Of a DNA stretch of 5,204 nt, positions 1 to 5,204 are shown piece after piece. The position numbers and the translations under genes are program-made. How positions within the stretch are numbered: the first letter of the stretch is position 1; each line of letters starts with the position of its first letter. This DNA comes from an uncultured Phycisphaerales bacterium (GTDB lineage: Bacteria > Planctomycetota > Phycisphaerae > WQYP01). The DNA is taken from contig CALCHA010000595.1 in the NCBI GenBank assembly GCA_937901265.1, positions 1-5,204 of the forward strand, in the 5' to 3' direction. Below the pieces are notes generated by a model. The model worked only from the letters and a program-made list of their open reading frames with translations. It was not told the DNA's origin and searched no databases.

Positions 1-17
1 CGACGCGCTTCCGATCT
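1..17 (+). other. Probable Illumina adapter remnant at the contig end
   Basis: The first 17 bases match the 3' end of the Illumina TruSeq read-1 adapter (CGACGCTCTTCCGATCT) at 16 of 17 positions; the only difference is G for T at position 7. The match stops exactly where the reading frame starts to look like PstS: from position 18 the codons give AGIFFGEIKNWDD, whereas the five codons before it (TRFRS) do not resemble the residues usual before this motif. The adapter sequence is recalled from general knowledge. I infer that these bases are artefact, not genome. Confidence 0.8.
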
Positions 18-695
18 GCGGGGATTTTTTTCGGGGAGATCAAGAACTGGGATGACGGCAAGCTCAAGGCACTCAACGCGGGGGTGAATCTCCCTCACCA
101 GCCGATCACGGTGGTCCATCGCTCCGACGGTTCGGGAACGACCTACATCTTCACGAACTATCTATCGAAGATCAGCCGGGAATGGCAGTCGAAGGTCGGC
201 AACGCCACTGCCGTGGAATGGCCGACGGGCGCGGCGGGCAAGGGCAACGACGGCGTTGCCGCGACGGTGAAGCAGTCGCCGGGGTCTATCGGCTACGTCG
301 AATGGGCGTACGCGTCCAAGCAGCACATGGCGTTTGCGGAGCAGGTAAACGCGGCGGGCAAGGGCGTGAAGGCTTCGCTTGAAAGCGTCCAGGCCGCCAT
401 CGACACGTCCGCCGCCACCTTCCCCGCCGACATGAAGATCTCCATCACCAACGCCACGGCCGACGACGCCTACCCGATCTGCGGCTTCACCTACCTGCTG
501 ATTTACGATGACCTCTCGGCGATGAAGGATAAGAATGCTGCCACCGGCATGCTCCAGTTTATCTTGTGGTGCGAGACTGACGGTCAGGCCATGGCCCAAG
601 ACCTCGGCTATGCCAGGCTTCCCAAGGAAGCGCAGGACAAGGTGATCACCCAGCTCAAGGCGGTCAGGTTTGACGGACAGGTGCTGCTCAAATGA
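3..695 (+). CDS. pstS: Phosphate ABC transporter, periplasmic phosphate-binding protein PstS (5'-truncated)
   Basis: PstS captures inorganic phosphate in the periplasm and delivers it to the PstC-PstA channel. The frame is open from the window edge to TGA at 693-695; about 225 residues are genuine, against about 346 in E. coli PstS, so the signal peptide and roughly the first third of the protein are missing. Visible family signatures are IFFGEIKNWDD (from position 24), the phosphate-contacting RSDGSGTT segment (about 120-143), the GKGNDGVAA stretch (about 238-264), IGYVEWAYA (about 289-315) and the C-terminal DDAYPICGFTYLLI block (about 460-502). The same motifs in the same order occur in E. 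coli PstS. The GTG at 84 is not the start, because conserved sequence continues upstream of it in the same frame. Codons at 3-17 probably come from adapter. The stop overlaps the pstC start by 4 bp, implying translational coupling. Phosphate (PhoB-type) control is usual for the family, but the promoter is outside the window. Confidence 0.95.
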   Translation, partial: TRFRSAGIFFGEIKNWDDGKLKALNAGVNLPHQPITVVHRSDGSGTTYIFTNYLSKISREWQSKVGNATAVEWPTGAAGKGNDGVAATVKQSPGSIGYVEWAYASKQHMAFAEQVNAAGKGVKASLESVQAAIDTSAATFPADMKISITNATADDAYPICGFTYLLIYDDLSAMKDKNAATGMLQFILWCETDGQAMAQDLGYARLPKEAQDKVITQLKAVRFDGQVLLK

Positions 696-1777
696 GTGAC
701 GCGCCTCGTGCACCATCGGCCATTCCTCCTTCGCCACCGCCGGCCGGACAAGGCGGTCGCAAGCGTTCGAGCGGCCTGCGGCTGCGTGTGCTGGACAGGG
801 TGACCTTTGGTGCATCCGCCAGCGGTGCCCTGCTGATGGTTCTGCTGCTGGGGCTGATCGTCGCGGTCATCGCCATCGGCGCGCTGCCGGCGATCAAGTC
901 GCAGGGGTTGGCCTTCCTCTGGGGCTCGCGGTGGAGCATCCGCGACCAGGAGTTCGGCGCGTGGCCCTACCTCTACAGCACGCTGGTCACCTCGGTCGTG
1001 GCCCTGGTTCTCGCGGTTCCGGTGAGCGTCGGCTCGGCCCTGTTCCTCGTGAAGCTTGCGCCCCAGGCCCGCCTCTCGCTGCCGGCGCGATTGCTCGGAT
1101 GCAGCACCGCCACCGGATGGATTCGCCTCCGGATCGCCCCCATCATCGCCGTCGCCAGTTTTCTCATCGAGCTGCTCGCGGCGATTCCCTCCATCGCCTA
1201 CGGCCTGTGGGGCATCGCGGTACTCGTTCCCGCGATGCAGAATTTCATCCAGCCGGCGCTCGCCAGCACCCTGGGCAACGTCCCGCTCATCGGGTTTCTT
1301 TTCGCCCGCCCCACCATCGGCTTCACTCTCTTCACGGCATCGGTGGTGCTGGCGATCATGATCATCCCGATCGTTACCGCCATCGTCCGCGACGTCCTTG
1401 CCGCCGCCCCGCCGGAGCTTGAACAGGGTGCCCTCGGGCTGGGCGCCACCTGGTGGCAATCGCAGAAGCTCGTCCTGGGCTACAGCAAGCTTGGCATCTT
1501 CGGCGGCGTCGTGCTGGGCTTCGCCCGAGCCATGGGCGAAACCATGGCCATCACCATGCTCATCGGGCTGAGCATCCCCTCCAGCAACTCCCTCTTCGCG
1601 CAGGGCCAGACCATCGCGTCGCTGCTGGCGAACCAGTTTGGCAACGCGGACACCAACGTCGAACGCCAGGCGCTGCTGTACACCGCACTGATCCTGCTGG
1701 TGATCACGCTCCTCATCAACGGCTTCGCCCGCGCCCTCCTGCTGAAAGTCAGCACGCAGAAAGCCCGCAAACAATAA
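692..1777 (+). CDS. pstC: Phosphate ABC transporter permease PstC
   Basis: PstC is one of the two inner-membrane subunits that form the phosphate channel with PstA. The protein is 361 residues, longer than E. coli PstC (319). It has a Pro/Ser/Gly-rich cytoplasmic N-terminus (about 1-25), then hydrophobic segments at about 42-66, 93-120, 150-180, 206-232, 268-292 and 328-350, giving the expected six membrane spans. The EAA-type loop that docks on the ATPase is visible at about 240-262 (PPELEQGALGLGATWW), followed by the characteristic FARAMGETMA at about 277-286. Family hallmarks SFLIELLAAIPSIAYGLWG lie at 156-174. About 32 residues separate KLAP (121-124) from this motif, where I would expect 10-15, so a loop insertion is likely. 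The ATG shares the ATGA overlap with the pstS stop; only a weak AGG lies 10 nt upstream, so translation probably depends on re-initiation. TAA stop at 1775-1777. Confidence 0.96.
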   Translation: MSDAPRAPSAIPPSPPPAGQGGRKRSSGLRLRVLDRVTFGASASGALLMVLLLGLIVAVIAIGALPAIKSQGLAFLWGSRWSIRDQEFGAWPYLYSTLVTSVVALVLAVPVSVGSALFLVKLAPQARLSLPARLLGCSTATGWIRLRIAPIIAVASFLIELLAAIPSIAYGLWGIAVLVPAMQNFIQPALASTLGNVPLIGFLFARPTIGFTLFTASVVLAIMIIPIVTAIVRDVLAAAPPELEQGALGLGATWWQSQKLVLGYSKLGIFGGVVLGFARAMGETMAITMLIGLSIPSSNSLFAQGQTIASLLANQFGNADTNVERQALLYTALILLVITLLINGFARALLLKVSTQKARKQ

Positions 1778-1795
1778 CGCCGAACGCCACAACCA

Positions 1796-1799
1796 GGAT
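1796..1799 (+). promoter_or_regulatory. Ribosome binding site of pstA
   Basis: AGGA lies 6 nt before the ATG at 1806, within the 28-bp gap between pstC and pstA. It supports this ATG as the pstA start and independent initiation rather than strict coupling to pstC. No promoter is obvious in the gap, so pstA is most likely co-transcribed with pstC. Confidence 0.7.
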
Positions 1800-1805
1800 C
1801 CGCTC

Positions 1806-2717
1806 ATGACGACCCTTCCGCTATCAACTTTCTCCCGCCAGGAGAACTTCCACGGCCGCCTCGCCCGCTTCACCAACCGCGCCGTGATGACCCTCTGCTG
1901 CCTTGCAGCCATCTCCACCATCCTTCTGCTTTTTTCCATCTTCGGTTACATCGTCTGGCAGGGCCTCTCCAACATTCACTGGTCGCTTTTTACCAGGCTT
2001 CCCGCACCCACCGATGAAGTCGGAGGCATGCGCAACTCCATCGCCGGAACCCTGGTGCTCATCGCTTTGGGCTCGGCCCTCGGCATTCCCGTCGGCCTGC
2101 TCTCCGGCATCTACCTCGCGGAATATGCTCGAGAAAGCCTCTTGAATCATGGAATTCGGCTGGTCATCGACGTGCTCGCCAGCGTGCCCTCGATTCTCGT
2201 CGGCGTGCTGGCCTCTCAGCTCGTGGTGGTGCCGATGGGGCACAACTCCGCCTGGGCCGGTGCCGTCGCTTTGGGCTTCATGATGTGCCCCATTGTGGCG
2301 CGCACGACCGAGGAGATGTTGAAGCTGGTGCCGCGGAGCCTGCGCGAAGCCTCGATAGGTTTGGGTGGGTCGAAGTTCCAGACGCTGGCGAAGGTCATCC
2401 TTCCGGCGGCCAGCGCCGGGATCATCACAGGGATCATGCTGGCCGTGGCCCGGGTCGCCGGCGAAACCGCGCCGCTGCTTTTCACCACCATGGATTCCGA
2501 CCAGCCCGTCTTCAGCCACTCCGCCTCCTTCCCCTACTTCATGGAGGTCAATTCCACGTTTCCCACCCTGACCGCGCACATCTTCAAATACGCCACGAGT
2601 GGCGAACCGGCATGGATCAACGAGGCGTGGGGAGGCATGCTGGTGTTGATCAGCATGGTGCTGCTGCTCAACCTTGCGGTGCGCGTCACGATCCATCGGG
2701 CGAGGAGGATCCGTTGA
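1806..2717 (+). CDS. pstA: Phosphate ABC transporter permease PstA
   Basis: PstA is the second membrane subunit of the phosphate importer and pairs with PstC. At 303 residues it is close to E. coli PstA (296). Hydrophobic spans lie at about 27-51, 75-105, 117-135, 147-165, 203-225 and 275-297. Recognisable family sequence includes GGMRNSIAGTL (73-83), the DVLASVPSILVG stretch (122-133) typical of PstA, and the EAA-type ATPase-docking loop REASIGLGGSKFQTLAKVILP (about 180-200), followed by ARVAGETAPLLFT (215-227), the counterpart of the ARAMGET motif in PstC. The start is supported by an AGGA 6 nt upstream. The gene ends with TGA at 2715-2717, overlapping the 3' end of the opposite-strand queG by 32 bp. 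No pstB follows, although pstS-pstC-pstA-pstB-phoU is the common order, so the ATPase must be encoded elsewhere if the transporter works. Confidence 0.96.
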   Translation: MTTLPLSTFSRQENFHGRLARFTNRAVMTLCCLAAISTILLLFSIFGYIVWQGLSNIHWSLFTRLPAPTDEVGGMRNSIAGTLVLIALGSALGIPVGLLSGIYLAEYARESLLNHGIRLVIDVLASVPSILVGVLASQLVVVPMGHNSAWAGAVALGFMMCPIVARTTEEMLKLVPRSLREASIGLGGSKFQTLAKVILPAASAGIITGIMLAVARVAGETAPLLFTTMDSDQPVFSHSASFPYFMEVNSTFPTLTAHIFKYATSGEPAWINEAWGGMLVLISMVLLLNLAVRVTIHRARRIR

Positions 2718-3696
2718 CCGGCGGCGGCGCGGCGTCCCCCTCGAGAATGCGTGCGTTGCGCTGCAGCATCTCAAACTTCGTCCGGCGAAACGCCCGCCCG
2801 CGGGTGGCTTCATCCCAGTCCGCCGCCGTCCACGCGAGCACCTCGCTTGTCCCGAGCGACGTCATGGGCGAGGCGGTGAAATCGCCTTCCCGCGTGGGCA
2901 GGGGGTGGCGATTGAAGGGGCAGACCTCCTGGCAGATGTCGCAGCCGACGAGAAAGTTCGCCCCCGCCATCGGTGCGTGCAATGCTGCGGGAATCTCGCC
3001 GCGATTCTCCAGGGTCTGGTAGCTGATGCACTTCACGGCGTCGACGCTGTAGGGGGTGATCGCCGCGGTGGGGCAGGCCTCGATGCAGCGGCGGCAGGTA
3101 CCGCAGTGGTCGGTGACGGGGGCGTCGGGAGGGAGTTCCAGCGAGAGCACCATCTCGCCGAGCAGGAACCAGGACCCGTGCCGCGGATGCAGGAGGAGCG
3201 TGTGCTTGCCGACCCATCCCAGGCCCGCGCGCTGCGCCAGCTCGCGTTCGAGGATCGGCCCGGTGTCGGAGTAAATCCGCGCCTCGAAGGGCGCATCCCC
3301 AAGGAGGGAGCGGAGCGCCCGTTCGACCGTCTCCAGCCTTGCGGGAATCACCTTGTGATAATCGCGCCCCCATGCATAGCGGGCGATTCTTCCCCGGTTT
3401 TCCTGTGCTTCCGCGGGCTCATCAGTCCCCTCCTGCCAATAGGCCAGGGCCACGCACAGGAGGGATTTTGCCCACGGAAACTTACGCGTCACATCCAGCC
3501 GCTCGTCGATTTTCCCGGCGAGATAGCCCATCGCCCCCTGCTTCCCGGCCGCGATCCACGCCCGATACTGCTCTTCATATTGCGTCGGCCCGGCGCGCGC
3601 AATGCCCGCCAGATCAAAGCCGGCGTCCAACGCAAGTTGCTTGAGCGTCGCGGCCAGTGCGACAGAATTGTGTGCGGAAAGCGGCATTGCTCGCAT
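2686..3696 (-). CDS. queG: Epoxyqueuosine reductase QueG
   Basis: QueG reduces epoxyqueuosine to queuosine at the wobble position (34) of tRNAs with GUN anticodons, the last step of queuosine synthesis, using cobalamin and two 4Fe-4S clusters in the cytoplasm. The 336-residue protein has the family blocks in order: FDLAGIA (27-33), RYAWGRDYHKV (106-116), and YSDTGPILERELAQRAGLGW (142-161), which contains Asp144, matching the conserved DTGP aspartate implicated in catalysis. GKHTLLLHP (163-171) follows. The bis-4Fe-4S ferredoxin region has Cys198, 201, 204 and 208 (CGTCRRCIEACP), then Cys223, and Cys252, 255 and 259 (CDICQEVCPFN), giving all eight ligands. It is shorter at the C-terminus than E. 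coli QueG (379), which fits the shorter family form. The start is uncertain: ATG at 3696 (used here) or ATG at 3687, three codons in; neither has a Shine-Dalgarno. It is divergent from the GH67-like gene and convergent with pstA. Confidence 0.96.
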   Translation of the reverse strand: MRAMPLSAHNSVALAATLKQLALDAGFDLAGIARAGPTQYEEQYRAWIAAGKQGAMGYLAGKIDERLDVTRKFPWAKSLLCVALAYWQEGTDEPAEAQENRGRIARYAWGRDYHKVIPARLETVERALRSLLGDAPFEARIYSDTGPILERELAQRAGLGWVGKHTLLLHPRHGSWFLLGEMVLSLELPPDAPVTDHCGTCRRCIEACPTAAITPYSVDAVKCISYQTLENRGEIPAALHAPMAGANFLVGCDICQEVCPFNRHPLPTREGDFTASPMTSLGTSEVLAWTAADWDEATRGRAFRRTKFEMLQRNARILEGDAAPPPVNGSSSPDGS

Positions 3697-3700
3697 TATA
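3695..3700 (-). promoter_or_regulatory. Candidate -10 element for queG
   Basis: Read on the minus strand, this is a perfect TATAAT. It includes the first two bases of the possible queG ATG at 3696. Seventeen bases upstream the hexamer is GGAATT (3723-3718), a poor match to TTGACA, and no TGn extension precedes it. If used, transcription would begin at about 3688-3687, right at the second ATG, giving a leaderless mRNA. The hexamer match is seen directly; its function is inferred. Confidence 0.35.
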
Positions 3701-3728
3701 GGGTAGACTGGTCTCGCAATTCCCGTGT
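3697..3728. other. 32-bp divergent intergenic region between queG and the GH67-like gene
   Basis: This is the only gap between divergent genes in the window, and any promoters for both genes must sit here or inside the coding starts. It contains most of the TATAAT candidate on the minus strand. I see no convincing -35/-10 pair on the plus strand, no clear operator palindrome and no terminator. Confidence 0.6.
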
Positions 3729-5204
3729 ATGGTGAGGCGAGCGGTGCGCAAACGATGGTTGGTCCTGACCGCAGTGGTGGTGTTGCTCGCCGGTGCGGCG
3801 TTTTGGTTCCATCAATCCCCCGCCGGCCTCATTCCACACTTCTCCACGCCCGTCGGCAAATACCGCACCCCCATGGCCTATCGCATTATCTCGTTCCATC
3901 GCGGCCGGGCCGACAAGAACCTCATCCTCCTTGCCCACAACCTCGGCTTCAACGGCGTGGAATTCCAGATCGAAGGCTCCAATGTGGCGGGCCTCATGGA
4001 TTTCGCCGAGCGCGACGCCGAGCAGCATCTTGTCGATTACTGCCACTCCCTGGGCATGACCGTCACGCTCTGGGTCCACGAACTTTCCGATCTGCCGGGC
4101 CAATGGCTCCCGGATTATCCCGGACCCGTGGCGGAAAATAACGAAAAGCTGTGGGCCTACCTCTCCGGCCGCTACGAATGGCTGCTCACCAACATTGTCC
4201 CCAACATCGATGGCCTGGTGCTGACCGTCGTGGAAACCGACGTGAAGGCGACCAGCGCCCCGATCATGAAACGGGTGGTTTCTCTGATCCGCAAAAAGTG
4301 TGAAGAGCACGGAAAGACGCTCACGGTCCGCACGTTTGTCTGGACGCCCGAAGAATTCGAAGGCGTGATGTCTGCCGTGCGATCGCTCCCGCCCGACACC
4401 GTGGTGATGTCCAAGATCGTGCCGCAGGACTGGCAGATGCGCGGCGGCTATGCGGCGGAGCTAGGGGCCGTCGGACCAGAAAGGCAGATCGTCGAATTCG
4501 ACGTCGGGGGGGAGTATTTTCTGCGCAACAAGGTCGCCAACTGCATGGTCGACCTGCTGAAGAAGCAGTTCGATTATGCGGTCTCGAAAAATGCGGCGGG
4601 CATCTGCGTCCGGGTCGACCGCGATGATTCGAGCGTCCTGTTCACGCCCAACGAAGTGAACCTCTGGGCCTTGGGCATGTGGGCCTCGGGCGCCGCCAAT
4701 GATGAAAGCCAGGTCTGGGACGCGTGGGCCAGCTATCGCTACGGTTCGGCCGCGGTCCCGGGCATCCGCAAGGCGCTGGCCCCCACGGGCGACGTGGTGG
4801 CCGAGATGCTTTCCATCGGCCCGTTCACCTTCGGCGACACGCGTCTCTTTCCTCCGCAGCCCAACGATGACCCTTTCTCGCAGAACTGGCAGAACTGGAA
4901 GTGGGACAAAAGCTACGCCAAAGCCCACAGCGATGCCGAGCTGGGTGATCCGGCGTTCGTGGAGAGCGTCGCCCGGCAGAAGGAGGAAGCGGAGCGGACC
5001 GCGGCCCAATGCCTGACCAACCTCGACGCCGTGAAGTCCGCCCTTGCCCCGATCGAATATGACATTCTGCAAGCGAAGCTGCTGGGGAACCAGGCGCAGC
5101 TCTCCTTTCGCGCCCCCATGGCCATGGCGATTTTGCATTACCGCGAGTACAAATTCGGCCCCGGCGGCAACCGCGAAGCGGCTCGCAAGGCCTACCTCGC
5201 GGAC
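3729..5204 (+). CDS. Signal/anchor-bearing GH67-like (alpha-glucuronidase-related) glycoside hydrolase, 3'-truncated
   Basis: The frame is open from an in-frame TAG at 3699 to the window end, giving at least 492 residues; the 3' end is missing. A basic start (RKRW) and hydrophobic residues at about 10-26 form an uncleaved anchor or signal peptide, so the enzyme probably acts in the periplasm or outside the cell. From about residue 46 it resembles the barrel of GH67 alpha-glucuronidases, which remove (4-O-methyl-)glucuronic acid from xylan fragments. Three carboxylates align by eye with the GH67 catalytic residues: Glu169 (GLVLTVVET, acid position), Asp234 (KIVPQDWQ, compare GPIDFQ) and Glu256 (IVEFDVGGEY, compare mlEfqitqEY). 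TPNEVNLWALGMWA (306-319) matches the start of the GH67 C-terminal region, and residues 410-440 look helical. The separate N-terminal domain of classical GH67 is absent, so the substrate is uncertain. Start: ATG 3729 lacks a Shine-Dalgarno; GTG 3744 has GAGG 6 nt upstream and may be the true start. Confidence 0.8.
   Translation, partial: MVRRAVRKRWLVLTAVVVLLAGAAFWFHQSPAGLIPHFSTPVGKYRTPMAYRIISFHRGRADKNLILLAHNLGFNGVEFQIEGSNVAGLMDFAERDAEQHLVDYCHSLGMTVTLWVHELSDLPGQWLPDYPGPVAENNEKLWAYLSGRYEWLLTNIVPNIDGLVLTVVETDVKATSAPIMKRVVSLIRKKCEEHGKTLTVRTFVWTPEEFEGVMSAVRSLPPDTVVMSKIVPQDWQMRGGYAAELGAVGPERQIVEFDVGGEYFLRNKVANCMVDLLKKQFDYAVSKNAAGICVRVDRDDSSVLFTPNEVNLWALGMWASGAANDESQVWDAWASYRYGSAAVPGIRKALAPTGDVVAEMLSIGPFTFGDTRLFPPQPNDDPFSQNWQNWKWDKSYAKAHSDAELGDPAFVESVARQKEEAERTAAQCLTNLDAVKSALAPIEYDILQAKLLGNQAQLSFRAPMAMAILHYREYKFGPGGNREAARKAYLAD
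3734..3737 (+). promoter_or_regulatory. Possible ribosome binding site favouring a GTG start at 3744
   Basis: GAGG lies 6 nt before GTG 3744, which would begin the protein as MRKRWLVLTAVVV, a compact signal/anchor sequence. The upstream ATG at 3729 has no purine-rich stretch before it. The two starts differ by only five residues. Confidence 0.4.

Noticed and set aside
84..86. GTG as the start of pstS
   Set aside because: Conserved PstS sequence (IFFGEIKNWDD and onward) lies upstream in the same frame; the gene is simply cut by the window edge.
162..815. 217-residue minus-strand open frame opposite pstS
   Set aside because: Low-complexity Arg/Gly/Val-rich shadow of pstS and the start of pstC; no recognisable family.
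608..1939. 443-residue open frame on the minus strand opposite pstC
   Set aside because: The translation is extremely rich in Arg, Asp, Gly, Glu and Gln with no domain, as expected for the antisense of a GC-rich membrane-protein gene; PstC is clear on the other strand.
2700..2740. Possible terminator after pstA
   Set aside because: The region is coding for queG on the other strand, and no hairpin followed by a T run is visible on either strand.
1824..2813. 329-residue minus-strand open frame opposite pstA
   Set aside because: His/Gly/Asp/Arg-rich antisense shadow of pstA, running into the queG 3' end.
2674..3735. 353-residue plus-strand open frame opposite queG
   Set aside because: Antisense shadow of queG, whose cysteine motifs and family blocks are unmistakable on the minus strand.
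4461..5138. 225-residue minus-strand open frame near the right end
   Set aside because: It lies opposite the GH67-like frame, which carries recognisable motifs through this region; the minus-strand translation has none.

Overview
This 5204-base stretch is GC-rich (roughly 60% by eye), densely coding bacterial DNA. It looks like a whole short contig or a contig end, because a gene is cut at each side and the first 17 bases resemble an Illumina adapter. The organism cannot be fixed from the sequence. The style of PstC and PstA and the presence of a GH67-like membrane-anchored or exported protein suggest a Verrucomicrobia/Planctomycetes-type bacterium; this is a low-confidence inference.

Left half (about 3-2717, + strand): three genes of the high-affinity phosphate ABC importer in the order pstS (3' part only), pstC, pstA. 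pstS and pstC overlap by 4 bp (ATGA), and pstA follows pstC after 28 bp with its own Shine-Dalgarno. PstS is the periplasmic phosphate-binding protein; PstC and PstA form the membrane channel. The ATPase gene pstB and the regulator gene phoU, which often follow pstA, are absent. pstA instead runs tail-to-tail into the next gene.

Middle (2686-3696, - strand): queG, epoxyqueuosine reductase, a cobalamin and double 4Fe-4S enzyme that performs the last step of queuosine tRNA modification. Its 3' end overlaps the 3' end of pstA by 32 bp. A perfect TATAAT sits on its first possible start codon, which suggests a leaderless start at the second ATG.

Right part (3729-5204, + strand): a divergent open frame with no stop before the window ends. 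It encodes an N-terminal signal/anchor segment and a TIM-barrel-type region related to GH67 alpha-glucuronidases. Candidate equivalents of all three GH67 catalytic carboxylates are visible. Being open at its 3' end, it is easily missed by searches that require a complete ORF.

No tRNA, rRNA, CRISPR array, insertion sequence or long repeat was seen. No clearly new system was found. The most useful observations are the probable adapter remnant, the pst operon without pstB, the unusual queG start region, and the divergent short-form GH67-like protein.
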